Source: Cohnella xylanilytica
GTDB lineage: Bacteria > Bacillota > Bacilli > Paenibacillales > Paenibacillaceae
NCBI RefSeq assembly: GCF_014212175.1
Contig: NZ_JACJVR010000050.1
Coordinates: 1 to 64,000 of the forward strand
Direction of reading: 5' to 3'
DNA length: 64,000 bases
Part shown: in pieces, positions 1 through 8,113 of the stretch
How the letters are laid out: each line of letters starts with the position of its first letter
How positions within the stretch are numbered: position 1 is the first letter of the stretch
Translations under genes and position numbers: made by a program
The notes under the pieces: model-generated
Seen by the model: the letters and a program-made list of their open reading frames with translations, nothing else
What the model was told of the DNA's origin: nothing
Databases searched by the model: none

Positions 1-1367
1 CTCTTCGCCGCTGCCGGCGATGCGGCAGCGGCGAAGAGCGCATGCGCCGCACGCGCTGCGCCTCGTGCGGGCGAAGCGGCTGCGCCGTCTGCGAAGCATG
101 CGCGACGATGGGGCGCAGCCGCGAATGCGGGCTGCTCGCGCTCGGCGTCTCGCCGCGCGAGCAGCCCTTGGTTCTGGCCCCCGGCGGGTCCATGGACCGC
201 TGGGGGCTCAGCCCGGCGCAGCGGGACGCGTCGGCGGCCGCCGTCCGCTTCCTGCGTGAAGGGCGCGCGCCCGCTAGCGCGGGCTTGCCCTGGCTCGGCA
301 AGCTGTGCAGCCTTCTTCCGGGCCTTCGCCCGAACGGCGCCGGCGGCGACCGAAGCTTCCTGCTCTGGGCCGTCACCGGGGCTGGCAAGACGGAGATGAT
401 CTTTCCGCTGCTGGACGCGGTGCTGTCGGCGGGCGGACGGGCCTTGGTCGCGACGCCTCGGCGGGACGTCGTGCTGGAGCTGGCCCCGCGGCTTGCGAAG
501 GCTTTTCCCGAGGCTTCGCGGGCCGTTCTCTACGGGGGAAGCGAAGATCGCTGGGAGAACGCCGCCTTGACGCTGGCGACGACCCATCAGCTGCTTCGCT
601 TCCAGGCGGCGTTCGATCTCGTACTGATCGACGAGCTGGACGCTTTTCCGTACCATGGCGATCCGATTCTTCATTATGCGGCGGCGAAATCTCGCAAAGC
701 CCAAGGAACGACCGTCCTGCTGAGCGCCACTCCGCCGAAGCCGATGCAGCGGGCGGTGAAGCGGGGCCGGCTTCCATGCGCAAGGGTCCCGGTCCGCTAT
801 CATCGCCATCCTCTGCCGGTACCGAGACGGCTTGCGCTGCCGCCGCTTCATCGTTGGGCCGGCAAGAGAAGGCTCCCCGCGTCCCTCGGCAAGCAGCTAA
901 GCCGATCGCTGGACCGAGGTGCGCAGCTGTTCGTCTTCGTCCCTTACATTAAGCATGTCCAGCCTCTAGTGGAGCTGCTGCGAAGGCATGCCAGTCAGTT
1001 GAAGCTGGCTCCTCGGGCGATTGAAGGCACTTCCTCGGTCGATCCGGGCCGAACGGAGAAGGTTGTTCTTTTCCGCCAAGCCTCCCTGCGAGTATTGATA
1101 ACGACGACGATTCTGGAGAGGGGCGTCACCATTCCCCGCAGCGACGTGTTCATCCTCGACGCCCAGCAGCGGATGTTCGACGAAGCGGCGCTCGTGCAGA
1201 TGGCCGGAAGGGCGGGGAGATCGGGAGACGACCCGAACGGCCGGGTGTTCTTCTGCTCCGCCTACCGGACGAGCTCCCAGCGGGGAGCCGAGCGGCAAAT
1301 CCGCGCGATGAACCGGATCGCCCGCCGCCGCGGCTATCTTAAGGACAAGAAGGAGTCGGGGAAATGA
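1..1367 (+). CDS. comFA: ComFA, DNA-uptake ATPase/helicase, 5'-truncated by window edge
   Basis: DEAD/DEAH-type DNA translocase of competence, thought to pull transforming single-stranded DNA across the membrane. The frame stays open to the first base of the window, so the ATG at 42 is probably internal: upstream codons encode C-R-R-C, and with CASC, CAVC and C after MGR they form the Cys-rich zinc finger typical of ComFA N-termini. Helicase motifs follow in order: Walker A AVTGAGKTE, DEAD-like LIDELDAF, motif III LSATPP, and motif VI QMAGRAGR. The stop overlaps comFC by four bases (ATGA), so the two are translationally coupled. Unlike B. subtilis there is no comFB between them. Identity is confident; the true start lies outside the window. 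Confidence 0.93.
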   Translation, partial: LRRCRRCGSGEERMRRTRCASCGRSGCAVCEACATMGRSRECGLLALGVSPREQPLVLAPGGSMDRWGLSPAQRDASAAAVRFLREGRAPASAGLPWLGKLCSLLPGLRPNGAGGDRSFLLWAVTGAGKTEMIFPLLDAVLSAGGRALVATPRRDVVLELAPRLAKAFPEASRAVLYGGSEDRWENAALTLATTHQLLRFQAAFDLVLIDELDAFPYHGDPILHYAAAKSRKAQGTTVLLSATPPKPMQRAVKRGRLPCARVPVRYHRHPLPVPRRLALPPLHRWAGKRRLPASLGKQLSRSLDRGAQLFVFVPYIKHVQPLVELLRRHASQLKLAPRAIEGTSSVDPGRTEKVVLFRQASLRVLITTTILERGVTIPRSDVFILDAQQRMFDEAALVQMAGRAGRSGDDPNGRVFFCSAYRTSSQRGAERQIRAMNRIARRRGYLKDKKESGK

Positions 1368-2224
1368 AGTGGCTGGACAGGCTGCACGGACTGCTCGCGG
1401 TCAGCGCCGGAGAAGCATGTCCCGTCTGCGGCAAGGACGGTCGTCCGTCGCTCGCGGCTGCTGCGTTGCCCGTTCGGCATGCCGCTCCCGCGCGCGAGCT
1501 TCGGCGGTTATGCGGGGACTGCCTCGCCCGGATTCCCTGGATCGCGAACGCGATCTGCCCCGTCTGCGGCCGACCCGACCGATGCGGGGATTGCCTGCGG
1601 CGCAGGGAGCGCCACTTCGAGCGCTGCCGCGGAGCCGTCCGATACGACGAGACCATGAAGGAATGGCTCGCTCTCTATAAGTACCGCGGACTGGAAAAGC
1701 TGGAGCCCGTCATGGCCGCCATATTGGCCGGCGCGGTCGAGCGGCTCCTGAGCTCGGCGGCAGCTCCTGCTCCGTTCGACCTGATCACCAGCGTGCCGCT
1801 AGCCGAACAACGGTTGGAGGAGCGCGGCTTCAACCAGGCGGAACGAATGGCGATGCGGATCTCCGAATGGTACCGGATCCCTTACGTTCCTCTGTTAAGG
1901 CGCGTCCGCCATTCGGACAAGCAGAGCTTCAAAGGCCGCAAGGACCGGCTGGAGAACATGAGGGGCAACTTCGCCCCGATGGCGGAAGCGATCGACGGAC
2001 TGCTTGGGTACGGGGTGTCTCGCGGCAACGGTAAGCTCCGTCATTCCGTTCCGTCCGTGACCCCTTCGCCGACCTCCGCCCTTTTTTCCCCGCCGACCGT
2101 TCTTCGCATTCTGATCGCGGACGATATTTATACGACCGGAAGCACGATGAACGAATGCGCTCTTGCGCTAAGGATGGGACTCCCTTCCTGCGAGGTCTAT
2201 GGCGCTCTCTGGGCCCGATCGTGA
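1364..2224 (+). CDS. comFC: ComFC, phosphoribosyltransferase-like competence protein
   Basis: Late competence protein of the ComF/GntX phosphoribosyltransferase family, 286 residues, partner of ComFA in DNA uptake. The N-terminal third has paired cysteines (PVCGKDG; later CGDC, CPVCGRPDRCGDC) forming zinc ribbons; the middle has the family stretch SVPLAEQRLEERGFNQAE; the C-terminus has the PRPP-binding signature ILIADDIYTTGSTMNEC. An insertion of about 30 residues rich in Ser/Pro/Val (near residues 220-248) separates the KDRLENM helix from the PRPP loop and makes the protein longer than most ComFC; it looks like a flexible loop and does not break the frame. The ATG overlaps the comFA stop. 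Confidence 0.93.
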   Translation: MKWLDRLHGLLAVSAGEACPVCGKDGRPSLAAAALPVRHAAPARELRRLCGDCLARIPWIANAICPVCGRPDRCGDCLRRRERHFERCRGAVRYDETMKEWLALYKYRGLEKLEPVMAAILAGAVERLLSSAAAPAPFDLITSVPLAEQRLEERGFNQAERMAMRISEWYRIPYVPLLRRVRHSDKQSFKGRKDRLENMRGNFAPMAEAIDGLLGYGVSRGNGKLRHSVPSVTPSPTSALFSPPTVLRILIADDIYTTGSTMNECALALRMGLPSCEVYGALWARS

Positions 2225-2329
2225 CCGCGGTAGCGAAAAAGCTACCGTTTCCTAGAAAAATCTAGTACAATGAAAGCGTCATAGGATCAAACAATGTCGA
2301 CGGCTGTCGAGGTTGGGGGTAGCAGACAG

Positions 2330-2740
2330 ATGGAACTAGCCAATTGCCCGCGTTGCGGAAGGCTGTTCACGCGCCATTTTCGCGATATTTGCCAGAATTG
2401 CTTCGCCGATATCGAGAAGGAATACGAGCTCTGCCTGGAATATTTGAAGAAGCACAAAGGCGCCACGATTACGGTTCTGTCCGAGGAGACGGGGGTATCG
2501 ATTAGGCAGATTACGAAGTTCATCAAGGAAGGCCGAATCTCTCTCTACAACGCTCCGAATCTGTCCTACCCGTGCGAGGTGTGCGGCGTTCTCATTCGCG
2601 AAGGGAACATGTGCGAGAATTGCCGGGGAAGGCTGAACAGCGAGGTTCGGAAGGCGACTTCGGGCCGCGACTTTGCTGATTCGCAGCAGCGGGCTAAGGG
2701 GGCTTATCAGATCGGAGACCGGCTTCGCGATAGGGAATGA
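2330..2740 (+). CDS. yvyF: YvyF family flagellar operon protein (TIGR03826)
   Basis: Small protein (136 residues) always found between comF and flgM in Bacillales; biochemical role not established. It begins MELANCPRCGRLFTRHF, a zinc ribbon (CPRC ... CQNC), has a central helix-turn-helix-like part (VLSEETGVSIRQITKFIKEGRI), and a second zinc pair near the end (CEVCG ... CENCRG). I chose ATG 2330 over the in-frame ATG 2294 because homologues start at this zinc ribbon and a GGGGGT Shine-Dalgarno sits 9 bases upstream. A TACAAT -10-like element (2266-2271) lies upstream but lacks a good -35. The gene ends in a hairpin that overlaps the next promoter. Confidence 0.85.
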   Translation: MELANCPRCGRLFTRHFRDICQNCFADIEKEYELCLEYLKKHKGATITVLSEETGVSIRQITKFIKEGRISLYNAPNLSYPCEVCGVLIREGNMCENCRGRLNSEVRKATSGRDFADSQQRAKGAYQIGDRLRDRE

Positions 2741-2749
2741 ATCGTTCTA

Positions 2750-2778
2750 TAAACATTTATATGGCTGCGACCGATAAT
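2750..2778 (+). promoter_or_regulatory. Sigma-D promoter of flgM
   Basis: TAAA at 2750-2753 and ACCGATAA at 2770-2777, separated by 16 bases, fit the flagellar sigma factor consensus (TAAA, about 15 bases, GCCGATAT). The same spacing recurs before flaG, fliS and hag. The -10 box lies inside the 5' arm of the yvyF terminator hairpin. Confidence 0.75.
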
Positions 2779-2808
2779 ACCTGTAAAGGTTGTCGGTCTC
2801 TTTTTATT
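2769..2808 (+). terminator. Terminator after yvyF
   Basis: Imperfect hairpin GACCGATAATACCT / AGGTTGTCGGTC with a short loop, followed by TCTTTTTATTTAT. It would stop read-through from the comF/yvyF side, while transcripts starting at the sigma-D promoter begin inside it and lack part of the 5' arm. Confidence 0.6.
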
Positions 2809-2825
2809 TATCGGGGTGATGTTGA

Positions 2826-3092
2826 ATGAAGATCAATCAAGCTCAACGAATCAGCGCTTACCAAGCGGCATATTCGCAAGCCGGCGAGCAACGCACGGAC
2901 GGGGCCGCGGGCAAGAAGCGCAAGGACGAAGTTCAAATATCGGCGGAAGCCAAGGAATTGCTGGATGCGCAAGGCAAGGCAGGCGGCACTCGCGCCGAGA
3001 GGATCGAGTCCCTGAAGAAGGAAGTTTCCACAGGAACGTACTACGTCGATACGGACAAGCTTGCCGAGAGAATTTGGCCTTTCGTACGCTGA
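2826..3092 (+). CDS. flgM: FlgM, anti-sigma-D factor
   Basis: Anti-sigma factor that holds flagellar sigma-D inactive until the hook-basal body is complete. 88 residues, the usual length. It starts MKINQAQRISAYQAAY, has a polar disordered middle with KKRKDEVQISAEAKELL (the conserved D-x-V-x-I-S motif of FlgM), and ends in the sigma-binding helices (RIESLKKEVSTGTYYVD...LAERIWPFVR). It is the first gene of the flgM-flgN-flgK-flgL group and sits behind a sigma-D promoter, giving the usual negative feedback loop. Start ATG follows GGGGTGATGTTGA. Confidence 0.93.
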   Translation: MKINQAQRISAYQAAYSQAGEQRTDGAAGKKRKDEVQISAEAKELLDAQGKAGGTRAERIESLKKEVSTGTYYVDTDKLAERIWPFVR

Positions 3093-3126
3093 ACGGGATA
3101 GACCAACATAATTGAAGGTGAATTCA

Positions 3127-3627
3127 ATGGCATTGGAACGGTTATACGAGAGCATGGAGATTCTGCTCGGACAGCACGAGAAGCTGCTGGAGATGTCCGA
3201 GCAGAAGAGGCAGGCGATTATCCGCAACGATGTCAGCCTTCTGAACGAGCTTACGACGAAGGAATCCCGCTTGGTTCGGCTTATCGCGGAGACGGAGCAG
3301 CAGCGGAATCAAGCGGTATCCGATTATTACGCGGCCAAGGGATTAAGGGCGACTTCTTCCGCGACCGTGTCCACCATCATTCGGATGGAGACGAGTTTCC
3401 GCGACAAGGAGAGGCTGACGAACCTGGGAGAGCGGTTGACCGACGTAGTGAACCGGTTGAGAAGCCTGAACGACCTGAACACTCAGCTGCTCCGTCAAGC
3501 GATGGAGTTCAACGAATTCTCGATCAACCTGCTTAGCGGTACGGATGATGATGACGTGGTGTACAAACGGCCGGTCGATCAGGCGGGTTACAGCGCTAAC
3601 GCTAGAATTTTCGATTCCCGCGCTTAA
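3127..3627 (+). CDS. flgN: FlgN, export chaperone for FlgK/FlgL
   Basis: Cytoplasmic type III export chaperone for the hook-filament junction proteins encoded next to it. 166 residues, almost all helical with heptad-like patterns (MALERLYESMEILLGQHEKLLEMSEQK..., RLVRLIAETEQQRNQ), as expected for the four-helix FlgN family. Start ATG 3127 is preferred over the in-frame TTG 3112 because GAAGGTG lies 6-7 bases before it. Placement between flgM and flgK is the Bacillus order. Confidence 0.88.
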   Translation: MALERLYESMEILLGQHEKLLEMSEQKRQAIIRNDVSLLNELTTKESRLVRLIAETEQQRNQAVSDYYAAKGLRATSSATVSTIIRMETSFRDKERLTNLGERLTDVVNRLRSLNDLNTQLLRQAMEFNEFSINLLSGTDDDDVVYKRPVDQAGYSANARIFDSRA

Positions 3628-3672
3628 AGTGCAGAGTGCAGAGGACTGCCCATACGATGAGGAGGTCACAAG

Positions 3673-5247
3673 ATGAGATCGACGTTTATGGGGCTGGAGA
3701 CGGCCAAGCGAAGCCTGATGACCCAACAAGCCGCTCTGCAGACGACCGGCCATAACGTAGCGAACGCCAATACGGAGGGCTACACCAGGCAGACCGTCAA
3801 GATGGTCGCCTCCCGGCCGATAGAAGCACCGGGTATGTCGCACTCGACTGCCGCCGGCCAGATCGGCACCGGGGTCGAGTACAATTCGGTCTCCCGGATT
3901 CGGGAGCGGTTCCTCGACTTGCAATATCGCAACGAGAACAAGACGCTTGCCAACTGGACGGTTCGCCAAGACACGCTCCAGAAGTTGGAAACGATCTTCA
4001 ACGAGCCGTCGGATACGAGCTTGAGATCGGCGATCGACAACTTCTTTAATTCGTGGAACGACCTGGCCGAATCCCCCGAAGACGAGACGGCCCGGAAGCT
4101 CGTCCGGGAGAACGCGATGTCGATGGCGGACGCCTTCAACCAGACGAGCAAGCAGCTCACCGAGCTGTCCGAGGATTTGAACGAGAACATCGAGGTCAAG
4201 ACGACTCAGCTCAACACCATTATCTCCACTATCGCCGACCTGAATGGACAGATTCGCCGGGTGGAAGCGTTGGGGGATAATGCGAACGATCTTCGTGACC
4301 AGCGGGATCTATTGACCGACGAATTGTCGAGTATTGTGAATATCAACGTTACCGAAGCGGAGAACGGCGATTACCAGATCTCGATCGGTGGGACGCCCCT
4401 CGTGAATGGCGAAGAGGATACGCCGATGGATTCGGCCACGCTTAAGGGATTATTTGATTCCGGAGACGTGAACGGTGGAGAAATTTACGGGATGATTTAC
4501 TCCCGCGACGTATACGTAGTCGACTACAAGCGGCAGCTCGATACGCTCGCGAGCGGGCTGGCGAACGGCAGCATGACGGTGACGATTCCGGCCGGCTCCG
4601 TGCTGCCGGAAGGCACGGTGTTGAACAACGTGATTTACAGCGAAGCCAGCGGCAACCGAACCTTGAGCTCCGACTTGACCGTTACGGTGGCAGGTATTAA
4701 CGGACTTCATAAGCTCGGTTATTCGTTGGGCACTCCACTGACGGCGGGCAGCAACTTTTTCGTCGCGTCGGATGGTGGGCAAATCACGGCGGCCAACTTC
4801 CAGGTGTCGGCCGATATTCAAGCCAACGCCAGCCTGATCGCTTCCTCCATGCGGACCTCGAAAGACGGCAGCGGAACCGAGACCGCGATCAAGGGGAACA
4901 ATACGTTGGCCCAGCTGATCTCTCAATTGGGCGACGTGAAGATAGACTTCTCCTCAGTCACGAGCGGCGCCGATATTACAGTGAACAGTGCGAACGGCTA
5001 CTTCCGCGGGATGGTCGGTCAGTTGGGTGTGCAAACGGAAGCGGCGACTCGGCAGGCGACCAATTCCCAGTCGGTCGTCGACCAGGTTAACGGCCGCCGC
5101 ACGGCGGTAAGCGGCGTGTCCCTGGACGAAGAGATGTCGAATATGGTGGTTTTCCAACATGCCTATAATGCGGCGGCGCGGATGATGACCACCGTGGACG
5201 AGATGCTGGATCGGATTATCAACGGAACCGGCGTCGTCGGAAGATAA
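3673..5247 (+). CDS. flgK: FlgK, hook-filament junction protein 1
   Basis: Extracellular junction protein joining hook and filament, exported by the flagellar type III system. 524 residues. The N-terminal D0/D1 segment (STFMGLETAKRSLMTQQAALQTTGHNVANANTEGYTRQ, shown here in part) carries the N-A-N-T-x-G-Y-x-R rod/hook family motif; the C-terminal heptad region (VSGVSLDEEMSNMVVFQHAYNAAARMMTTVDEMLDRI) is the matching D0 helix. The middle is the variable surface domain. A strong GAGGAGG Shine-Dalgarno precedes the ATG. FlgN is its chaperone and FlgL its partner. Confidence 0.96.
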   Translation: MRSTFMGLETAKRSLMTQQAALQTTGHNVANANTEGYTRQTVKMVASRPIEAPGMSHSTAAGQIGTGVEYNSVSRIRERFLDLQYRNENKTLANWTVRQDTLQKLETIFNEPSDTSLRSAIDNFFNSWNDLAESPEDETARKLVRENAMSMADAFNQTSKQLTELSEDLNENIEVKTTQLNTIISTIADLNGQIRRVEALGDNANDLRDQRDLLTDELSSIVNINVTEAENGDYQISIGGTPLVNGEEDTPMDSATLKGLFDSGDVNGGEIYGMIYSRDVYVVDYKRQLDTLASGLANGSMTVTIPAGSVLPEGTVLNNVIYSEASGNRTLSSDLTVTVAGINGLHKLGYSLGTPLTAGSNFFVASDGGQITAANFQVSADIQANASLIASSMRTSKDGSGTETAIKGNNTLAQLISQLGDVKIDFSSVTSGADITVNSANGYFRGMVGQLGVQTEAATRQATNSQSVVDQVNGRRTAVSGVSLDEEMSNMVVFQHAYNAAARMMTTVDEMLDRIINGTGVVGR

Positions 5248-5284
5248 ATCGATCGATGAGATGAAAGGCGGGTGCTAAGGACCG

Positions 5285-6214
5285 ATGGTGGGAAGAGTAA
5301 CTCAGGGGAGCATTACCAGCCAGCTCCTTCGGAACATCAACACGAACTTGACACGCATGCAGGGCACGCAGGAGAAGTTGTCGACTGGACGCGACATCAA
5401 CCGTCCTTCGGACGACCCGGTCGGCATCACATATTCGCTCCGTTACCGCAGCGACCTGGCTGTTAACGAGCGATACAAGACGAATACGGACAGCGCGGCT
5501 TCGATGCTGGACTTCAACGACACCATTCTGACCCAGACCGGCGACGTGCTGAAGCGAGTCAAAGAATTGGCGGTCCAAGCGAGCAATGGGACCAACCCGC
5601 AAGTCGGATTGGACAATATCGCTTCCGAGATGGAGCAATTGAAGGAGCAGTTGGTCAACATCGCGAACTCCACCTTCAAGGGCAAGTACATCTTTAACGG
5701 CCAAGATGTCGATCAGATTCCTTATGGATCGGGCGTGGATCCATGGGACGTCGTTACCGATAACGGGCAGATCTCCTATGTGATCGGAGCGGGAGTCAAG
5801 CTTGACGTGAACTTGAACGGGAACGACGTGTTCGGTTATCCCCCGACTTCGTCGACGGTGACCTCGCCTAAGAAAGAGGACGACAATGCTTTTTATGTAT
5901 TGGATAAAATGATCTCTGACTTAAAGAGCGCCAATCTCAGCGACTTGAAGGTTCAGATGAATGCTCTTGAGACCCGCACGAACAAGATTCTGTCCCAGCA
6001 AGCGGAGATCGGAGCGCGCGTCAATCGGGTGGAGCTCGTGCAATCCCGGCTGGAGGACCTTAACATTAACCTGCAGACGCTGCAGTCGAAGGTCGAGGAT
6101 GCGGAATACGAGGATCTTATCATTAAGTCGAAGGTTGATGAGAGCGTCTACCAGGCGTCCTTGTCCGTCGGGGCCAAAATCATTCAGGCTTCGTTGGTCG
6201 ATTTCCTCAGATAA
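5285..6214 (+). CDS. flgL: FlgL, hook-filament junction protein 3
   Basis: Second junction protein, placed between FlgK and the filament. 309 residues with the flagellin-like N-terminus (MVGRVTQGSITSQLLRNINTNLTRMQGTQEKLSTGRDINRPSDDP) and a C-terminal helix (DAEYEDLIIKSKVDESVYQASLSVGAKIIQASLVDFL) that resembles the flagellin end. The middle holds the GKYIFNGQDVDQIP segment common to FlgL. The start lies 37 bases after flgK, so both are on one transcript. Confidence 0.95.
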   Translation: MVGRVTQGSITSQLLRNINTNLTRMQGTQEKLSTGRDINRPSDDPVGITYSLRYRSDLAVNERYKTNTDSAASMLDFNDTILTQTGDVLKRVKELAVQASNGTNPQVGLDNIASEMEQLKEQLVNIANSTFKGKYIFNGQDVDQIPYGSGVDPWDVVTDNGQISYVIGAGVKLDVNLNGNDVFGYPPTSSTVTSPKKEDDNAFYVLDKMISDLKSANLSDLKVQMNALETRTNKILSQQAEIGARVNRVELVQSRLEDLNINLQTLQSKVEDAEYEDLIIKSKVDESVYQASLSVGAKIIQASLVDFLR

Positions 6215-6233
6215 ACGGTAAGGAGAGGGTGGC

Positions 6234-6803
6234 ATGATCGGTCAAATATCCATTCATAGCGAGCCTGCCATTCTCAACTTCGAGGGGAAGCTCGGGCGTT
6301 ACGATATCCGAACGGAGCGTCCGCAGGTCCATATCGAATCCCGCAAGGCCATAGTGACTATGCGTAATAACGGAGTCGGAGCACTTGAGATCGATATGAG
6401 CCTGACAAATGATGCGATCGACGGCGGCTCGCCCGAGAGCTTCTGGAGTCGGGTGTATTCCCAATATAAGCAGATGGCCGACGATAATATCGTGAGGATC
6501 GTGGAGCGCGGCAATACCATTGGCGATCTAAGAATCAAAGGCAATCCGATCGCGGATTTTGCTTACGAGGATTTCAATGAAGGAGCGCCGGATCTTCAGG
6601 TCTATGGCCCCGCATATCCGGATAACACGAAGATCTCGTATACGCCGGCCGTTCCGGAGATTGAAGTATCCGACGGGGATGTGAATATCTCCGTTCAGAC
6701 GTTTCGTCCGGATATACAGTATCATCGCGAATACGTTAAGTATTACATGAAGCAGTACCCCAAGGTGATCATAACCCCGCCGGCCATCGATGTGATCGGT
6801 TGA
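6234..6803 (+). CDS. DUF6470 family protein (YviE-like)
   Basis: 189-residue cytoplasmic-looking protein conserved between flgL and fliW in Bacillales; its function is unknown to me. It has no signal peptide or membrane segment. Beta-rich sequence begins IGQISIHSEPAILNFEGKLG and repeats short I-x-I/V-x-x motifs (PQVHIESRKAIVTM; ISVQTFRPDIQYHREY; KVIITPPAIDVIG). Its fixed place 19 bases after flgL suggests a filament-assembly or export-related role, but that is inference from position only. Confidence 0.8.
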   Translation: MIGQISIHSEPAILNFEGKLGRYDIRTERPQVHIESRKAIVTMRNNGVGALEIDMSLTNDAIDGGSPESFWSRVYSQYKQMADDNIVRIVERGNTIGDLRIKGNPIADFAYEDFNEGAPDLQVYGPAYPDNTKISYTPAVPEIEVSDGDVNISVQTFRPDIQYHREYVKYYMKQYPKVIITPPAIDVIG

Positions 6804-6878
6804 TTTCCATAGCCGCTATGAGCGTTCTCGCTTATAGCTTTTTCTGTGTATGACGGAGAAATAATTGGAGGAAGCAAC

Positions 6879-7328
6879 GTGCAGACACTGGCGACGAGAT
6901 TCGGCGAAATAACCATCCAAGATGAGGACGTTTTCCATTTTCCTAAGGGCATTCCCAGCTTCGAAAACCGTAAAAGGTATGTGTTCGTCCGTCCTGAAGA
7001 CCATGCCCCGTTCGAATACTTGCAGTCCATAGACGACGGAGATTTGGCCTTCATCCTAGTCGATCCCTTCCTCTTCTTCCCCCAGTACACGTTCGAACTG
7101 TCCGATCAAGCACTCGCCGAATTAGGGCAGCCAGCCGAAGATTCGCTGTTGATCCGGGTCATCGTAAGTATCCGGGGAGAGCTGCGCGACGCGACGGCTA
7201 ACCTGGTGGCTCCCGTCGTCATCAACACTCGCGATCGGCAAGGACAGCAAGTGATCTTAGCCAGCTCGGAGTATGCCGTTCATCACCGTCTGTTCCAAGC
7301 ACCACTCAACTCCGCCGGAAAGGGATGA
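6879..7328 (+). CDS. fliW: FliW, flagellin-binding antagonist of CsrA
   Basis: Flagellar assembly factor that binds flagellin or, when flagellin has been exported, binds CsrA and relieves repression of hag translation. 149 residues, usual family length; family stretches ITIQDEDVFHFPKGIPSFENRKRYVFV and LAFILVDPFLFFPQY are present. The start is GTG 6879, with GGAGG eight bases upstream; an in-frame ATG at 6846 would place the Shine-Dalgarno inside the coding region. csrA starts five bases after its stop, so the antagonist pair is co-translated. Confidence 0.93.
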   Translation: MQTLATRFGEITIQDEDVFHFPKGIPSFENRKRYVFVRPEDHAPFEYLQSIDDGDLAFILVDPFLFFPQYTFELSDQALAELGQPAEDSLLIRVIVSIRGELRDATANLVAPVVINTRDRQGQQVILASSEYAVHHRLFQAPLNSAGKG

Positions 7329-7332
7329 CGCC

Positions 7333-7584
7333 ATGCTCGTTCTGACGCGCAAGAAGGGACAATCGATTCTTATTCAGGACCAGATTGAAGTGACGATTCT
7401 GGGCATCTACAACGATCATATCAAGCTTGGCATCTCCGCCCCCCCGGAGGTCCAGATCGTTCGTTCGGAGCTTATGGTCTCGATCAAGGAGACTAACAAG
7501 GAAGCCTCTCAACTACCAGATAGCGTCAACCTGGCAGAAGCCCTCCGGAATATTGGAAAAGATTTATCAGGGGGGGCACAGTAA
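7333..7584 (+). CDS. csrA: CsrA, RNA-binding translational repressor
   Basis: Dimeric RNA-binding protein that binds GGA motifs in the hag leader and blocks flagellin translation. 83 residues, starting MLVLTRKKGQSILIQDQIEVTILG, the characteristic beta-strand start, with the conserved V-R-S-E-L (QIVRSELMVSIKETNKEA) around the RNA-contacting arginine. ATG 7333 is chosen over an in-frame ATG at 7273 inside fliW because the CsrA family starts at MLVL. Shine-Dalgarno AAAGGGA overlaps the fliW stop. A candidate target hairpin lies in this same window (11936-11951). Confidence 0.96.
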   Translation: MLVLTRKKGQSILIQDQIEVTILGIYNDHIKLGISAPPEVQIVRSELMVSIKETNKEASQLPDSVNLAEALRNIGKDLSGGAQ

Positions 7585-7644
7585 CGCCTCATTTCCCCTC
7601 GTAATCCCTTTGGAACATTGATTTTAGCAAATGGTATATGTTGC

Positions 7645-7672
7645 TAACAACCGGAAGGGGACTCGCCGATAT
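7645..7672 (+). promoter_or_regulatory. Sigma-D promoter of flaG-fliD
   Basis: CTAAC (7644-7648) and a perfect GCCGATAT (7665-7672), separated by 16 bases, in the 123-base gap after csrA. One mismatch in the -35 box. It would start a flaG-fliD-fliT-like transcript. Confidence 0.72.
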
Positions 7673-7707
7673 AGTAAGAAAAGGGTATTGACGAGAGACG
7701 AGGAGCG

Positions 7708-8100
7708 ATGACGATGACCAGTATGAACATGGGCAGCCAAGTGGCTGGCGCTTCGGTTCAACCGCAGATTGCGCCGATTCGATCCGGCGGTAAAGAGGGG
7801 GCGGACGCTGTGAATCTGCAGCCTACGTTGCCTAGATTGCGGAGTCAAGAGGAGAACGGAGCTGGACTCAGCATCGGCGAAGAGCAGTTGTACCGGGCGA
7901 TCGAGAGGGCGGTCAAGGCGATGCAAGGACCGGAGACTTCTATTCAGATGCATGTACACGAAAAGACCCATGCGGTCGTAATCAAGGTGTTCAATAAGGA
8001 GACCGGTGATCTTATTCGGGAGGTTCCCCCGGAGAAAACGTTGGATTTGGTAGCGAAGATGATGGAATTTGCGGGCATCTTGATCGACGAGAAGGTATGA
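7708..8100 (+). CDS. flaG: FlaG family flagellar protein
   Basis: FlaG/YvyC protein, 130 residues, always beside fliD and linked in other bacteria to filament length; molecular role is not well defined. The N-terminal half is low-complexity and polar; the conserved part is C-terminal (RAIERAVKAMQGPETSIQMHVHE ... VVIKVFNKETGDLIREVPPEKTLDLVAKMMEFAGILIDEKV), with the I-R-E-x-P-P-E motif. GAGGAGC precedes ATG 7708; ATG 7714 is an alternative. The stop touches the fliD Shine-Dalgarno. Confidence 0.9.
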   Translation: MTMTSMNMGSQVAGASVQPQIAPIRSGGKEGADAVNLQPTLPRLRSQEENGAGLSIGEEQLYRAIERAVKAMQGPETSIQMHVHEKTHAVVIKVFNKETGDLIREVPPEKTLDLVAKMMEFAGILIDEKV

Positions 8101-8113
8101 GGAGGATGATGAC

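Noticed and set aside
42..47. ATG at 42 as the true comFA start
   Set aside because: The frame is open to base 1 and codes for C-R-R-C, part of the family zinc finger.
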